64,000 bases of DNA from Vulcanimicrobiota bacterium (GCA_019637395.1 JAHBVR010000013.1:186001-250000); one strand, 5' to 3'. Shown: positions 24,435 to 32,813, counted from the first letter of the stretch. Made by a program: numbers and translations. Notes: generated from the sequence alone by a model not told the origin.

Positions 24435-25799
24435 ATGCGCATCTGGCCTTTTTCATCCCCAGCCGACAAAATCACCACCTATCAGAAAACTCCCTCGGGC
24501 ATCCAGCAAATTCCGTTCCAGAGCCTGCCCAAGCGCCCGCAGGAGGCACCCGACACGGTCACCATCAGCGCCGCCCGGTTACAAAAACAAATCGCCCGGC
24601 CGAATGACAAGCCACCCGCTCGAGTCCTGGCCAAAGACGCCAGCGTCAATCCCAGCCTGATGTTCATGGCCCATGACCCCAAGGATAAAGCCAGCCTTGC
24701 CTATATCGAGCAAATGGCCCTGGTCGGTCAGGTGGAGGATTTCCGAGTGGTAGCCGACGCCCAACCTCAGGATTTGCGCAGAGCCGAGAAAAAACTCGAT
24801 AAGCAAGCCGACGCCAATACCACCTGGATTACCAATTCGGGCGGCCACGACAGTTGGACCGAAGATCACGGCGAATTTACCAGCAGTGGCGGCGTGATCG
24901 TCCCGGCCATCCTGCCGGAAGACACCGAGATCGACTCCTGGGTTCTGGGCGCGCGCGCCAAGCGCTACTTTGCCATGCAGGACCAGGGCGAAAAGCATCC
25001 CGGCTGCAATTACGCCACCCAGGGCTTGATGAACGGGCGCCACGCTCAGGAAGAACTGGTCAACGCCGCTCTCAGCACCGGGACCCAGGACATCAAGCTG
25101 GCCACCAGCTATGTCGAGGGAGGCAACCTTCTCAACGGGCATCGTGCCGACGGCACTGCCTATGCCCTGGTGGGCCGCGACAGCCTGGCCGTGACCAGCC
25201 GGCTCCTGCCGGGCCAAGCCGGCGAAAGCGAAGCCATCAAGCAAGTAGCCGCCGATTACGGACTTCCGCCAGAAAACCTCATCCCTCTCGAACAACCCGG
25301 GGATTTTCATCTGGACATGGCCATGACGCTGGCCGGCCCCGGTCAGGTGCTGCTCAACGATTCGCGCCAGGTGCTGGCCCTTCAGAAAGAGTGGATCAGC
25401 GAGCACTACAAACATACCTGGTTCAACCGCGATCAGCGGCCTTCCGAGCTTGCGGAAGTGGAAAAGAAAGCCAACAAAACGGCCGTTTTTGAAGACATCG
25501 TGGAAAAGCAGTTAAAAGCGGCCGGTCTGGAAGTTTTTCGCGTGCCCGGAGTTTTTCCCAAGTCGGTGGCCAACATTCCGATGAATTTCCTGAACATTCG
25601 CCAGGGGCGGAACGACCGCGGAGAAACCTTTGCCGTCTCCTTGGGCGGCGAAGAGCGCGCCGAAAAAGCCTTTGCCCATACTTTGCTGGAGGAAATTCCC
25701 GCCGGCTATGACCGCGTCCACTTCCTGGACCGCTCCTGGACCGCCGAAACTTTGCACTATAACGGCGGCATCAAATGCCGCACCAAAGTAAAAGCCTGA
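24435..25799 (+). CDS. Agmatine-deiminase-like pentein protein with N-terminal extension
   Basis: This 454-residue protein has the pentein (guanidine-modifying) fold. Motifs in order: DSWTEDHGEF, like the agmatine/peptidyl-arginine deiminase WxRDxG box but with Glu for Arg; TSYVEGGNLLNG; DFHLDMAMTLAGPGQVLLND with the catalytic His and Asp; and GGIKCRTKVKA at the very end with the nucleophilic Cys, matching GGIHC. The catalytic triad is therefore complete. The first 65-70 residues are an extra, probably disordered stretch rich in Ser, Pro, Lys and Gln that includes DTVTIS. It may deiminate agmatine, arginine or a protein arginine. The Arg-to-Glu change near the active site argues for a different substrate. 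It starts 32 bases after the HD stop but behind a strong terminator. Confidence 0.78.
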   Translation: MRIWPFSSPADKITTYQKTPSGIQQIPFQSLPKRPQEAPDTVTISAARLQKQIARPNDKPPARVLAKDASVNPSLMFMAHDPKDKASLAYIEQMALVGQVEDFRVVADAQPQDLRRAEKKLDKQADANTTWITNSGGHDSWTEDHGEFTSSGGVIVPAILPEDTEIDSWVLGARAKRYFAMQDQGEKHPGCNYATQGLMNGRHAQEELVNAALSTGTQDIKLATSYVEGGNLLNGHRADGTAYALVGRDSLAVTSRLLPGQAGESEAIKQVAADYGLPPENLIPLEQPGDFHLDMAMTLAGPGQVLLNDSRQVLALQKEWISEHYKHTWFNRDQRPSELAEVEKKANKTAVFEDIVEKQLKAAGLEVFRVPGVFPKSVANIPMNFLNIRQGRNDRGETFAVSLGGEERAEKAFAHTLLEEIPAGYDRVHFLDRSWTAETLHYNGGIKCRTKVKA

Positions 25800-25857
25800 C
25801 AGGACCATCACCCTCTATTCAAGAACGCGCTTTAACTTTTTGGAAGTTGGAGCACTC

Positions 25858-26244
25858 ATGCTGAAAAAGACTCTCCTGGCTCTGGGCCTGTCCCTGAGCA
25901 TTCTGCTGCCCGCCAGCGCCGACATGGCCATCGACAGTTTCAAGGCTTATAAGCAAAAGGACACCCTGCGCTATCAGATCACCCTGCACAACGTCTCGGA
26001 CGTGCCCCAGCAGGGCCCCATCCTGATCCATCTTTACTCGCGCCCCAACAGCTCGGCCAAGTGGGCCGAGGTCCAATCCTGGGACGTGGAAGTCATAGAC
26101 TCGGGCGCCGGCTGGACGCAAGAGCTGGATTCGTCCGACGAACTGGCAACCGCCAAAGCCAATAGCGGTTACGAATGCAATCTGGTGGTGACCACTCCCA
26201 ATGCCAAAGTGGAAAAAACCGCTCAAATCATCAACGTCAAGTAA
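25858..26244 (+). CDS. Small secreted protein, unknown function
   Basis: This 128-residue protein has a clean Sec signal: MLKK, then a hydrophobic core (TLLALGLSLSILLPASA), with cleavage expected after ASA near residue 21. The mature part of about 107 residues is polar and likely beta-rich, with LRYQITLHNVSDVPQQGP resembling an Ig-like or DUF11-type strand pattern. No family is recognised with confidence. The start at 25858 is chosen because the six codons before it would precede the signal. A strong terminator follows directly. Confidence 0.75.
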   Translation: MLKKTLLALGLSLSILLPASADMAIDSFKAYKQKDTLRYQITLHNVSDVPQQGPILIHLYSRPNSSAKWAEVQSWDVEVIDSGAGWTQELDSSDELATAKANSGYECNLVVTTPNAKVEKTAQIINVK

Positions 26245-26254
26245 TTGGCTCCCC

Positions 26255-26285
26255 AAAGACCGGGTAGAAAGCCCGGTCTTTTTTA
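26255..26285 (+). terminator. Intrinsic terminator after small secreted protein
   Basis: AAGACCGGG (from 26256) pairs with CCCGGTCTT (26272-26280) around a seven-base loop, followed by four more Ts. The helicase gene on the other strand ends at 26283, so the convergent transcripts meet here. Confidence 0.85.
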
Positions 26286-28247
26286 TTGCCGGCGCACTCC
26301 ATGCTGCAAAGCCCACTCCAGCACCTGGGCCAGCGTGGTTCCGGCGGCCCGGCTCCTCACGTAATCGACCGGGGCAATGACGATCAATTTGCCGCGAGCT
26401 CGCGACAAGCTGACGTTGAGCAGATTTGCCGAACTCGAATTTGCCCCCCGCCCCGCCAGCAGCACTCCCGGCTCCAATGGAGGGCCATCAGTAATGTCGA
26501 GGATGACCACGTCGCGCTCATGGCCTTGAAAACGATGCACGGTAGCGCAGTCGATCAGAGGATGGTCCTGCAAAAGTTGCTGAATGCGCTGGACCTGTTT
26601 GCGGTAGGGGGAGATCACGGCCACGCTGCGCCCCCGGGCGGCCGCCTCGCGGGCCAGCGCCACCGCTTTGTGAGCGCTTTCCGGGTTGTAGCGACTGAAG
26701 TCTCCGGGATCGGTGCGCGCCTGGCCGGCCAGATCGACGACCACCAGGGCGTCGCCTGGATAAGGCGCGTCAGCCGCAATCTCGCCAGCCTCGGCGGGTG
26801 GTTGGTGGCGCAGCCCGCCATTATAGAAAAGGCGGCTGACCAATTCGCCAATTTCCGGATGCATCCGATATTGCACATCCAGCATAAGGCGTTCGGGGCG
26901 CTCGCCCAGCACGGCGAAGATATTTCGGCCCATGGCTTGCTGGGCATAGCTGTCGCGGCTGGCCAAAATAGCCGGCAGCTGCTGGGGATCTCCCACCAGC
27001 ACCACTTGCTGGCGAGCCCGTCCGGCGGCCAGGTAGATGGCCGGCAGGAGCGCCATGCCGGCCTCTTCCACCACCACCGAGTCGAAGTGCTGCTCTTTGA
27101 GCAGCGGGCTGACGTAGCTATTGGCCAACGTGGTCAACAAGATGCGGCATTCGTCCACCGCTTGCTGCTGGCCGCTGGTCAGCGCGGTGCGCGCCACCCG
27201 CGCGCGTAACCGCCAGCCCATTTGCAGTGCCTCCAGGCGGCGACACAGCCGCTGCAGCAAGCCACACTGAGCCTGCGCGTCCAGAGCGGACCAGCGAGCC
27301 GCCCGTTCCGGGCCTAAAAGCGATGTGAGCTCGCGGGCTTCCAGCCCGGCGGGGGCTTCCACGAACAGATCCAATTGGTGGGATTGGGCCGCCGCCACCT
27401 GAGCTTTCTGCAGCAGCGGAAGTAGTTCCTGATGCTGGCGTAACAGCCCCTCCAGCCGCGGCCGGCTGCGTCCTAGAGTAGCATATGCCTCACTCTGAGT
27501 GGCCTGCACGACCTCATCCAAACAGCAGTCGTGACCGCTACTGCCCAACTGCAAGACTTGATGCCGGGCGAAAAGTTCGTGCAGAGCCCGAGTGTCCCTG
27601 AGGCGAGCCAGTACCTGGTCGAGAGCGGCGTGGGTGGTGGAAGTTATGAGCACCCGGCGCTGCTGCCCCACCAACAAGGCGATCAATTGAGCCAGAGTGG
27701 TCGTTTTTCCCGTGCCCGGCGGTCCCCAGAGAATGGCCAGCTGACTCTCCAGAGCAAGCTGCACGGCTTCTCGCTGGGTCGGGTTGAGCCGGAATTCGAA
27801 CTGGGGCGTGGGCATTGGTTGCCGTTCCACCGGTTGCTTGCCGAAAGCGCGCAGGGCCATCTCGGGAAAGGGCACGTTCTCCAAGGCCTGGTGCATTTCG
27901 TCATAAAGGAACCAGGGAACGAAGAGCAGGCGGTAAGCACCCTCGCGGATGTGCAGGCGTACCTCGCTGCGCAGCACCACTTCGCCACCGCTGAGCTGGG
28001 CCACTGTGACAGGAACTTCAAGTCCGCTCGGTTCCCGCAGCGAACAAGCCAGGCCCGGAGTGACCCGTTCACTGGCACGCGGCAACTGGAAGGCGTAAAA
28101 GGTGAACTCGCCCTGGGTCATCTCCGAGAGCGGGCGGCCTCCTTCCAAGGCCACTTCGTAGGCGCTGGAATCCTGGCGCAGGGCGGCTTTCTCCGCTTCG
28201 ATGGCGCGCCGGAAAGAGGCCACGAACTGGGCGGCCAGGGGTGTCAT
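26283..28247 (-). CDS. Superfamily 1 (UPF1/IGHMBP2-like) DNA/RNA helicase
   Basis: This 654-residue protein is an SF1B helicase of the AAA_11/AAA_12 type. Motif I is GPPGTGKT at 175-182, preceded by LNPTQREAV (Q motif). Motif Ia is VLITSTTHAALDQV. The Walker B-like motif is VVEEAGMAL, motif III is VVLVGDPQQLPA, motif IV is LDVQYRMHPEIGELVS, and late motifs include VHRFQGHERDVVILD and LLNVSLSRARGKLIV. Such enzymes unwind nucleic acid with ATP. The first 140 residues form an accessory domain. The ATG overlaps the stop of the upstream GGDEF gene by four bases, so the pair is coupled. The biological role of the pair is unknown. Confidence 0.9.
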   Translation of the reverse strand: MTPLAAQFVASFRRAIEAEKAALRQDSSAYEVALEGGRPLSEMTQGEFTFYAFQLPRASERVTPGLACSLREPSGLEVPVTVAQLSGGEVVLRSEVRLHIREGAYRLLFVPWFLYDEMHQALENVPFPEMALRAFGKQPVERQPMPTPQFEFRLNPTQREAVQLALESQLAILWGPPGTGKTTTLAQLIALLVGQQRRVLITSTTHAALDQVLARLRDTRALHELFARHQVLQLGSSGHDCCLDEVVQATQSEAYATLGRSRPRLEGLLRQHQELLPLLQKAQVAAAQSHQLDLFVEAPAGLEARELTSLLGPERAARWSALDAQAQCGLLQRLCRRLEALQMGWRLRARVARTALTSGQQQAVDECRILLTTLANSYVSPLLKEQHFDSVVVEEAGMALLPAIYLAAGRARQQVVLVGDPQQLPAILASRDSYAQQAMGRNIFAVLGERPERLMLDVQYRMHPEIGELVSRLFYNGGLRHQPPAEAGEIAADAPYPGDALVVVDLAGQARTDPGDFSRYNPESAHKAVALAREAAARGRSVAVISPYRKQVQRIQQLLQDHPLIDCATVHRFQGHERDVVILDITDGPPLEPGVLLAGRGANSSSANLLNVSLSRARGKLIVIAPVDYVRSRAAGTTLAQVLEWALQHGVRRQ

Positions 28248-28750
28248 GAAACGATCGGCCGCTCGCCTTCATAGACCAGACCATAGCCGTCATGCTGGGC
28301 CCGTTCCAGGGCCACGCGCGCCTCGGCGATGAGCACCTGAGCATCGGCGCCATGTTCGGGATGGGCCACAATGGCCACATTCACCGTCAGCTTGATCAGA
28401 TCGTCCAGGGACTCGCCGGGAAACTCATAGTTTTCCGCTTCGCGGCAGATGCGCTCGGCCACGATACGGGCTCCCGCCAGGTCGGTCTCGGGCAGCACCG
28501 CCGCCAGGATTTCTCCGTCCATGCGCCCGGCCGCGTCCACGTCCCGCAAGCCTTTCTTGATGATAGTGGAGAGTTTCCGAATGGGACCGTAGCTTTTGAC
28601 TGTACGCCGATCGAAAGCTTGCGGTCCCTGGTGTGACCAGCTGGCCACCAGCAGCGCCAGCGGGCGCTGAAAGCGCGCCGCGCGCTTCAGCTCCTCCTCC
28701 AGCCGTTCTTGAAAAACCCCGGCATCCAGCAGCCCGGTCATGTTGTCCAC
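28244..28750 (-). CDS. Degenerate GGDEF-domain protein
   Basis: This 168-residue protein is a lone GGDEF-type domain. It starts VDNMTGLLDAGVFQERLEEEL, like the opening DxLTGLxNRRxF of the family, and continues with ILAAVLPETDLAGARIVAERI, the segment after the active site. The signature itself reads MDGEI instead of GG(D/E)EF, so cyclase activity is unlikely and the domain may bind nucleotide or act as a scaffold. The GTG start at 28750 is supported by AAGGAG nine bases upstream; the longer frame would overlap the glycosylase gene. Its stop overlaps the helicase start by four bases. Confidence 0.72.
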   Translation of the reverse strand: MDNMTGLLDAGVFQERLEEELKRAARFQRPLALLVASWSHQGPQAFDRRTVKSYGPIRKLSTIIKKGLRDVDAAGRMDGEILAAVLPETDLAGARIVAERICREAENYEFPGESLDDLIKLTVNVAIVAHPEHGADAQVLIAEARVALERAQHDGYGLVYEGERPIVS

Positions 28751-28796
28751 GCGCGCAAACTCCTTGAAAGGTTTCGAGTATTTTACCTTGGGCCGG

Positions 28797-29609
28797 TCAA
28801 GCCTGCTTGCTTTGAAAAGCCCAACAGTGTAAGGCAGCCAGCGATCGGTGCGGTTGATAACGAGCCAGCAACTGCTCCACTCCTTTGGCGTCCAGTCGCA
28901 CGTCAAAGAGCTGCTGCAGCGCCTTCTTGACGACGGCATCGCCGTGCAAAGAGCAGTCGCCGTAACCATAACCGCGCAACAGCGCGTATTGCACGGTCCA
29001 GGGGCCGATGCCCTTGACTTGCAGCAACTGCTGAGAGTCGAACTGGTCCAGGTTCAGCTCACCGCTCTTGACCAACTGCGCCAGGCGCACCAGAGTGCGC
29101 GCCTTGGCTCCGGAAAACTTGCGCCCGGTCAGATCCTGCTCGCGAATGACGGCGGCGGCCGCCGCGTCCGGATAGTAAAACCGACCGTCATGACGCACAT
29201 CGGCCAGTTCGATGAACGTGCGCCGCAATTGGAGGGCAAAGGTCAGATTGACCTGCTGTCCCATGACCGCCCAGGTGATGGCCTCGAATGGCGTGGCCAT
29301 CTGAGCCAGGCGCAACCCCGAGCGCTTCTGGATGAGCGGCCCCAGGTACGGGTCCTTGGCAAAGGCCTGCTCGAAGGCCGTCGGATCGAGTGTCAAGCCG
29401 AGCAAGCGGCGCGCCACCTCGGGCGGTCCGCTGGCCTCGGCCGTCCCCGGCTGAAGCTGGATGCGAACCTCCACAGGCTTGTCTCGCCAGACCAGGCGCT
29501 TGAAGAGCCGGCCGGGAGTCACGCTTTCGCACAGTTGTTGGGTGTCTCGAGCGTGAAAGTTCCAGACTTCCTGGGCGCGATACCCTGGCGGTAGAAGAAT
29601 TTTCTCCAT
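28797..29609 (-). CDS. DNA-3-methyladenine glycosylase II (AlkA-like)
   Basis: This 270-residue protein is a HhH-GPD DNA glycosylase of the AlkA group. The helix-hairpin-helix is LLQVKGIGPWTVQYALLRG and the catalytic Asp follows in LHGDAVVKKAL. The helix with ITWAVMGQQVNLTFALQLR matches the AlkA 'ailGQQVS' block. It removes alkylated bases to start base excision repair in the cytoplasm. The start at 29609 (MEKILLPPG) is preferred because the longer frame runs through the 36-base repeats. No partner such as Ada is adjacent. It lies 46 bases upstream of the GGDEF gene on the same strand and may be the first gene of that transcript. Confidence 0.9.
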   Translation of the reverse strand: MEKILLPPGYRAQEVWNFHARDTQQLCESVTPGRLFKRLVWRDKPVEVRIQLQPGTAEASGPPEVARRLLGLTLDPTAFEQAFAKDPYLGPLIQKRSGLRLAQMATPFEAITWAVMGQQVNLTFALQLRRTFIELADVRHDGRFYYPDAAAAAVIREQDLTGRKFSGAKARTLVRLAQLVKSGELNLDQFDSQQLLQVKGIGPWTVQYALLRGYGYGDCSLHGDAVVKKALQQLFDVRLDAKGVEQLLARYQPHRSLAALHCWAFQSKQA

Positions 29610-29643
29610 AGGACCGGCTTTCGCAAGCGCTCCCCTGGGACCT

Positions 29644-29728
29644 GGGGGGACTGCCGTCTCCCCCTGAGACCCCCCTGCGCAACCCGAGTTCAGGGGGGAC
29701 TGCCGTCTCCCCCTGAGACCCCCCTGCG
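29644..29728. repeat. Two exact 36-base direct repeats, each a potential hairpin
   Basis: The 36-base unit occurs at 29644-29679 and 29693-29728, identical in all bases, 13 bases apart. Each copy can fold: an outer run of six Gs pairs with a run of Cs, and an inner GTCTC pairs with GAGAC around CCCCT. The pair lies between the divergent glycosylase and the YqjD-like gene, in the 201-base gap. It looks like a palindromic interspersed repeat rather than a coding or CRISPR element. Confidence 0.85.
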
Positions 29729-29810
29729 TACTATGTGGGGGATGACGCTCCACCCTCACTTACACCGAGACTCGCTGCTAGGCTGGTCCTAACCTATTTT
29801 GGAGGAAGAG

Positions 29811-30089
29811 ATGATGCAACTGCAACTTACACCCGAACAGGAGCAGAAGCTCCACGACTTCAGCGCCGCGGCCAAGGACAAAGCCGGACAGGTCAGCCAG
29901 AAAGCCCAAGAAATTGCTCAGGACGTCAAGGAACGGGCCGAGAAAATGATGTCCGAGATCCATCCTCAAGACATGGTTCGCGACGCCGGTGAAGTCATCA
30001 AGAAGCATCCGCTGCAATCGCTGGCCGTCGGCGCGGTCATCGGCGGTCTCCTCGGCGCCGCCCTGACTCGACGAGGGCGCCGTGCTTAA
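29811..30089 (+). CDS. YqjD/ElaB-like (DUF883-type) small membrane-anchored protein
   Basis: This 92-residue protein begins with a charged, helix-forming stretch with repeated Ala/Lys/Glu heptads (AAAKDKAGQVSQKAQEIAQ), then a C-terminal hydrophobic helix with GAVIGGLLGAALTRRGRR. That layout is the DUF883 family, including ElaB and YqjD, which tether to the inner membrane by the C-terminal helix and in E. coli have been linked to ribosome binding in stationary phase. GGAGG at 29801-29805 sets the ATG at 29811; an upstream TTG in frame is less likely. It overlaps the next gene by eight bases and starts a three-gene operon. Confidence 0.8.
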   Translation: MMQLQLTPEQEQKLHDFSAAAKDKAGQVSQKAQEIAQDVKERAEKMMSEIHPQDMVRDAGEVIKKHPLQSLAVGAVIGGLLGAALTRRGRRA

Positions 30090-30477
30090 TCAACTCAAAG
30101 AAGAAGTCACTCCGCTGCTGCGCGGCATCGTCGCCGACACGCAGACGCTGATGCGCCAGGAGGTAGCCCTGGCTCGCAGCGAGGTGCGCCAGGATTTGAA
30201 GGTCGCCACCCAGGTCGCCGCCGGCTTTGCCGTCGGGGCCGTGGTGGCGATCGTGGCGGGGCTGCTGCTCTGCCTGGCCCTGGCCGACTATATCAGTTGG
30301 TCTTTCCCGGAAATCCCGTTGTGGGGCTCTTTGCTCGCAGTGGGGATGGGTTTGGGAGTAGCCGCCGTGGCCCTACTGGCAAATGCTCGCCGTGAAGCCC
30401 GGGAGCTGGATCTGGCTCCCCGAGAAACCATCAACAGCTTGAAGGAGAACGCTAAATGGATAGCTCAAACGATCTGA
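30082..30477 (+). CDS. YqjE / holin superfamily III-like membrane protein
   Basis: This 131-residue protein has an amphipathic N-terminal helix (LLRGIVADTQTLMRQEVALARSEV), two membrane helices at about 50-75 and 80-102 and a charged tail. The arrangement matches the Phage_holin_3_6/YqjE family. These proteins sit with DUF883 and DUF3618 partners in many genomes, but no holin activity is established for them. The GTG start at 30082 overlaps the upstream stop by eight bases. Its end overlaps the next start by 22 bases, so the three genes are tightly coupled. Confidence 0.8.
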   Translation: MLNQLKEEVTPLLRGIVADTQTLMRQEVALARSEVRQDLKVATQVAAGFAVGAVVAIVAGLLLCLALADYISWSFPEIPLWGSLLAVGMGLGVAAVALLANARREARELDLAPRETINSLKENAKWIAQTI

Positions 30478-30971
30478 AGAACCAGAGCCCCGAAGAAATT
30501 CGCGGCCAGATTGACCAGACTCGCGACGCCCTGGGGGACAAGCTGGGCGCCCTGGGAGAAAAGATGGAAGATGCCAAGAGCGCCGTCCAGGATAAGATGG
30601 AGGAAGTGCGCGAAAAGCTTTCGCTCAGCCATCGCGTGCAACAGAATCCCTGGACCGCTTTTTTCGGTGCCGTCGGCGTGGGCCTGGTGGCCGGACACAT
30701 GTTGACGGCCCCTTCCCGCCCGGAGCCGCACCGACAGGAAAGCTCCACTCCCGGTGTGGGAGCGGGACTCCTGTCCCTGGTCTCGGGCAGCGCCTTAGGC
30801 GGAATGTTCGACCAGGAGATCAAATCGGCTCTGACTTCCGCCCTGCAGGCCATCTGGGGAGAGGCTCGCTCGAGCGTGCCCCCCACCATCGCCGGCCCCG
30901 TTGATCGATTGCTCGACCGGATGTCGGTGCGCCAGAGAGGCTTCAGCCACCTCGGCTCATTGCGCGGCTGA
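30456..30971 (+). CDS. DUF3618-containing membrane-associated protein
   Basis: This 171-residue protein opens with the DUF3618 pattern SPEEIRGQIDQTRDALGDKL, then a coiled-coil-prone charged helix to about residue 60, then NPWTAFFGAVGVGLVAGHML, a hydrophobic helix near 65-85. The last 85 residues are a second Gly/Ser-containing region with a weak hydrophobic patch and no known domain. It is the third member of the YqjD-YqjE-DUF3618 operon. The trio probably acts at the inner membrane; the exact job is not known. A GC-rich hairpin follows 10 bases after the stop. Confidence 0.78.
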   Translation: MDSSNDLKNQSPEEIRGQIDQTRDALGDKLGALGEKMEDAKSAVQDKMEEVREKLSLSHRVQQNPWTAFFGAVGVGLVAGHMLTAPSRPEPHRQESSTPGVGAGLLSLVSGSALGGMFDQEIKSALTSALQAIWGEARSSVPPTIAGPVDRLLDRMSVRQRGFSHLGSLRG

Positions 30972-30980
30972 AAATAGAAA

Positions 30981-31005
30981 AGACCGGCCCCTTTGGGGCC
31001 GGTCT
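30981..31005 (+). terminator. GC-rich hairpin after the YqjD-YqjE-DUF3618 operon
   Basis: AGACCGGCCCC (30981-30991) pairs perfectly with GGGGCCGGTCT (30995-31005) around TTT. No T-run follows on the + strand, so it is a strong hairpin and a probable but not classical terminator. Confidence 0.6.
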
Positions 31006-31070
31006 CAAAAGGGGCCAAAAGGGAACCTTCAGAATGCTCGGCACGGTCCAAGGTTCAAATGGAGGTATTC

Positions 31071-32771
31071 ATGATGGCTCATGTTCGCTATGGAGTTCTG
31101 GGATTGCTGGCCGGCGGCCTGTTTTGCGGCTGCGGTGCGGGAGGCTCTAACAATAACGCCGGCTTCTTCAACAACTCTAATTTCGTAGCCGAGCCTGCCG
31201 TGCTCGCGCGGGTCAACCGGGTCCAGCTCATCGACCCCACGCCGAATTCATCCGACGATCCGGCGCTTTTTCTGATCCGCGGCTTCGACGCCCAGGGAAA
31301 CCTGGTCTTCGGCCCCATTGAGCGAGCCTACGACCCCAATCTCCTTGTGGGCGGCTTTCCCGAGCTCACCGCCGACGTCGAAGTCAACCACGAGCGCGCT
31401 TCCGGCTTCATCACTCGGACCATCCACCATCCGGTCGACTTTGCCAGCGACAAGGACGGGGTGATCGAATTGCAGTCCCATTCTCTGCTGGGAACCGCCG
31501 CTCCGCGCAACAGTTTCACCGTCAAGCTGGTCAACAACTCGGCCTACAGCGACGATAAGGTCTTCGTATCGGTCAGCGGCAAAGATCGCGACGACACGGC
31601 TTTCTACTACCTCAAGTTCGGCACCAACGGGGCCGCCCGGTCGCTCCCTTTCGGTCCGGTGTCCGGTTTTGCCGACTACTCGGCTCCGTTGACGACGCTG
31701 GCCAAAGAAGAGGCTCCCCACACATACTCCTTCCAGTGTCCTTACGAAAACCTCGTCTCCGGACGCATCTATGTATCCTTCGGGAAGAAGCTGCAGGGTT
31801 ACGGCCTGAACAACCTGGCCGACAAGAAGTCACTGCAAACGCCCTCGGCCAGCGGGGCCCCGGACTACCTCACCCTGTATGAATTCATGGAGTTGAGCGC
31901 CACCATCCCTCCCGTAGGCCAGGGCCCGCAAGAGTACACTTTGTTCGCCAACACCAGCGTGGTGGATTTCTTCTCCATCGGGCTGGGCATGACCCTGTCC
32001 TATCAGAACGGCGCCAGCGAGACCTCCGCGTCGGTCGGTTTCGTGGGCAATGCTCGCGACTTAATTTTACAGGAGTTCGCCAGGCCGAGCGTGCCGGATG
32101 TATTCAAGCGCTATATCCGCAATCAGGACGGGAGCAAGATCCTGCGAGTGCTCGGGCCCAATCAGAGCGTGGCCCTGGACGGAGAGAACAGTCCCATCGG
32201 CCAGTTCCTCCAGACCGCCCTGGATTCGGGCTGGCTCCACTACGCGGGCACCGTGCTCAATGTACCGGACAACCTGCCCAGCCACACCTTTGGCTATCAG
32301 TATACCGGCCAGTCGATCGGCGGACCTCAAAGGCTGAATATGACCCTATCCGCCAAGCCGGCGGGGGATACCAACACTCCCAACGGAGAACTATACTCGC
32401 TGCCCAAGCCGACCAGCAGGATTGTGTTTTTCTGCGACGATGTGCTCAACAACCGCCCCGTCAACGAAACCTACGCCAACCTGGGCAGTGAGGGCCACAA
32501 GCGACTGGTTTCGCTGATCGGTGCAGCTCTCAATCGCGGGGTATTCGAGAACTATACCGACTGGGGCAATGCCGCCGCCTTCTACACGCGCCCCGACGGC
32601 AAGTACAATTGGTATTCCAAGATCATGCACCAGTTCGCCGTCGCCGGTAAAGTCTACGGCTTCGGCTACGACGACGTCTACGGTCAGGATCCCACGCTGG
32701 CCCGCAAGCTGGACGATGTCAATCGGCTGGTCATCACCATCCCGCCCGTGGAAAAGCTGACCAACGACTAA
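31071..32771 (+). CDS. GH64-like beta-1,3-glucanase lipoprotein
   Basis: This 566-residue secreted protein starts at 31071, five bases after GGAGG. The signal ends with a lipobox-like LFCGC near residue 20, followed by a Ser/Asn-rich spacer (GAGGSNNNAGFFNN), so it is probably a lipoprotein. Residues about 35-160 are a domain also present in the glycosidase at 45892 (IRGFDAQGNLVFGP). The rest resembles GH64 laminaripentaose-producing glucanase: thaumatin-like beta structure first, and the signature AGKVYGFGYDDVYGQDP near residues 525-540. It would cut beta-1,3-glucan at the cell surface, from fungal or algal walls or another polymer. A terminator follows immediately. Confidence 0.75.
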   Translation: MMAHVRYGVLGLLAGGLFCGCGAGGSNNNAGFFNNSNFVAEPAVLARVNRVQLIDPTPNSSDDPALFLIRGFDAQGNLVFGPIERAYDPNLLVGGFPELTADVEVNHERASGFITRTIHHPVDFASDKDGVIELQSHSLLGTAAPRNSFTVKLVNNSAYSDDKVFVSVSGKDRDDTAFYYLKFGTNGAARSLPFGPVSGFADYSAPLTTLAKEEAPHTYSFQCPYENLVSGRIYVSFGKKLQGYGLNNLADKKSLQTPSASGAPDYLTLYEFMELSATIPPVGQGPQEYTLFANTSVVDFFSIGLGMTLSYQNGASETSASVGFVGNARDLILQEFARPSVPDVFKRYIRNQDGSKILRVLGPNQSVALDGENSPIGQFLQTALDSGWLHYAGTVLNVPDNLPSHTFGYQYTGQSIGGPQRLNMTLSAKPAGDTNTPNGELYSLPKPTSRIVFFCDDVLNNRPVNETYANLGSEGHKRLVSLIGAALNRGVFENYTDWGNAAAFYTRPDGKYNWYSKIMHQFAVAGKVYGFGYDDVYGQDPTLARKLDDVNRLVITIPPVEKLTND

Positions 32772-32803
32772 AAGCCCCGGCCGTTGCGTGCCGGGGCTTT
32801 TAC
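32770..32803. terminator. Bidirectional intrinsic terminator between GH64 and acyl-CoA synthetase genes
   Basis: AAAAGCCCCGG pairs with CCGGGGCTTTT (32791-32801) around CCGTTGCGTG. T-runs flank the stem on both strands, so it can stop both convergent transcripts. Confidence 0.85.
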
Positions 32804-32813
32804 GGTGTCGATT

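Noticed and set aside
29644-29728. Possible CRISPR array
   Set aside because: Only two units with a 13-base gap, strong internal palindromes, and no cas genes nearby.
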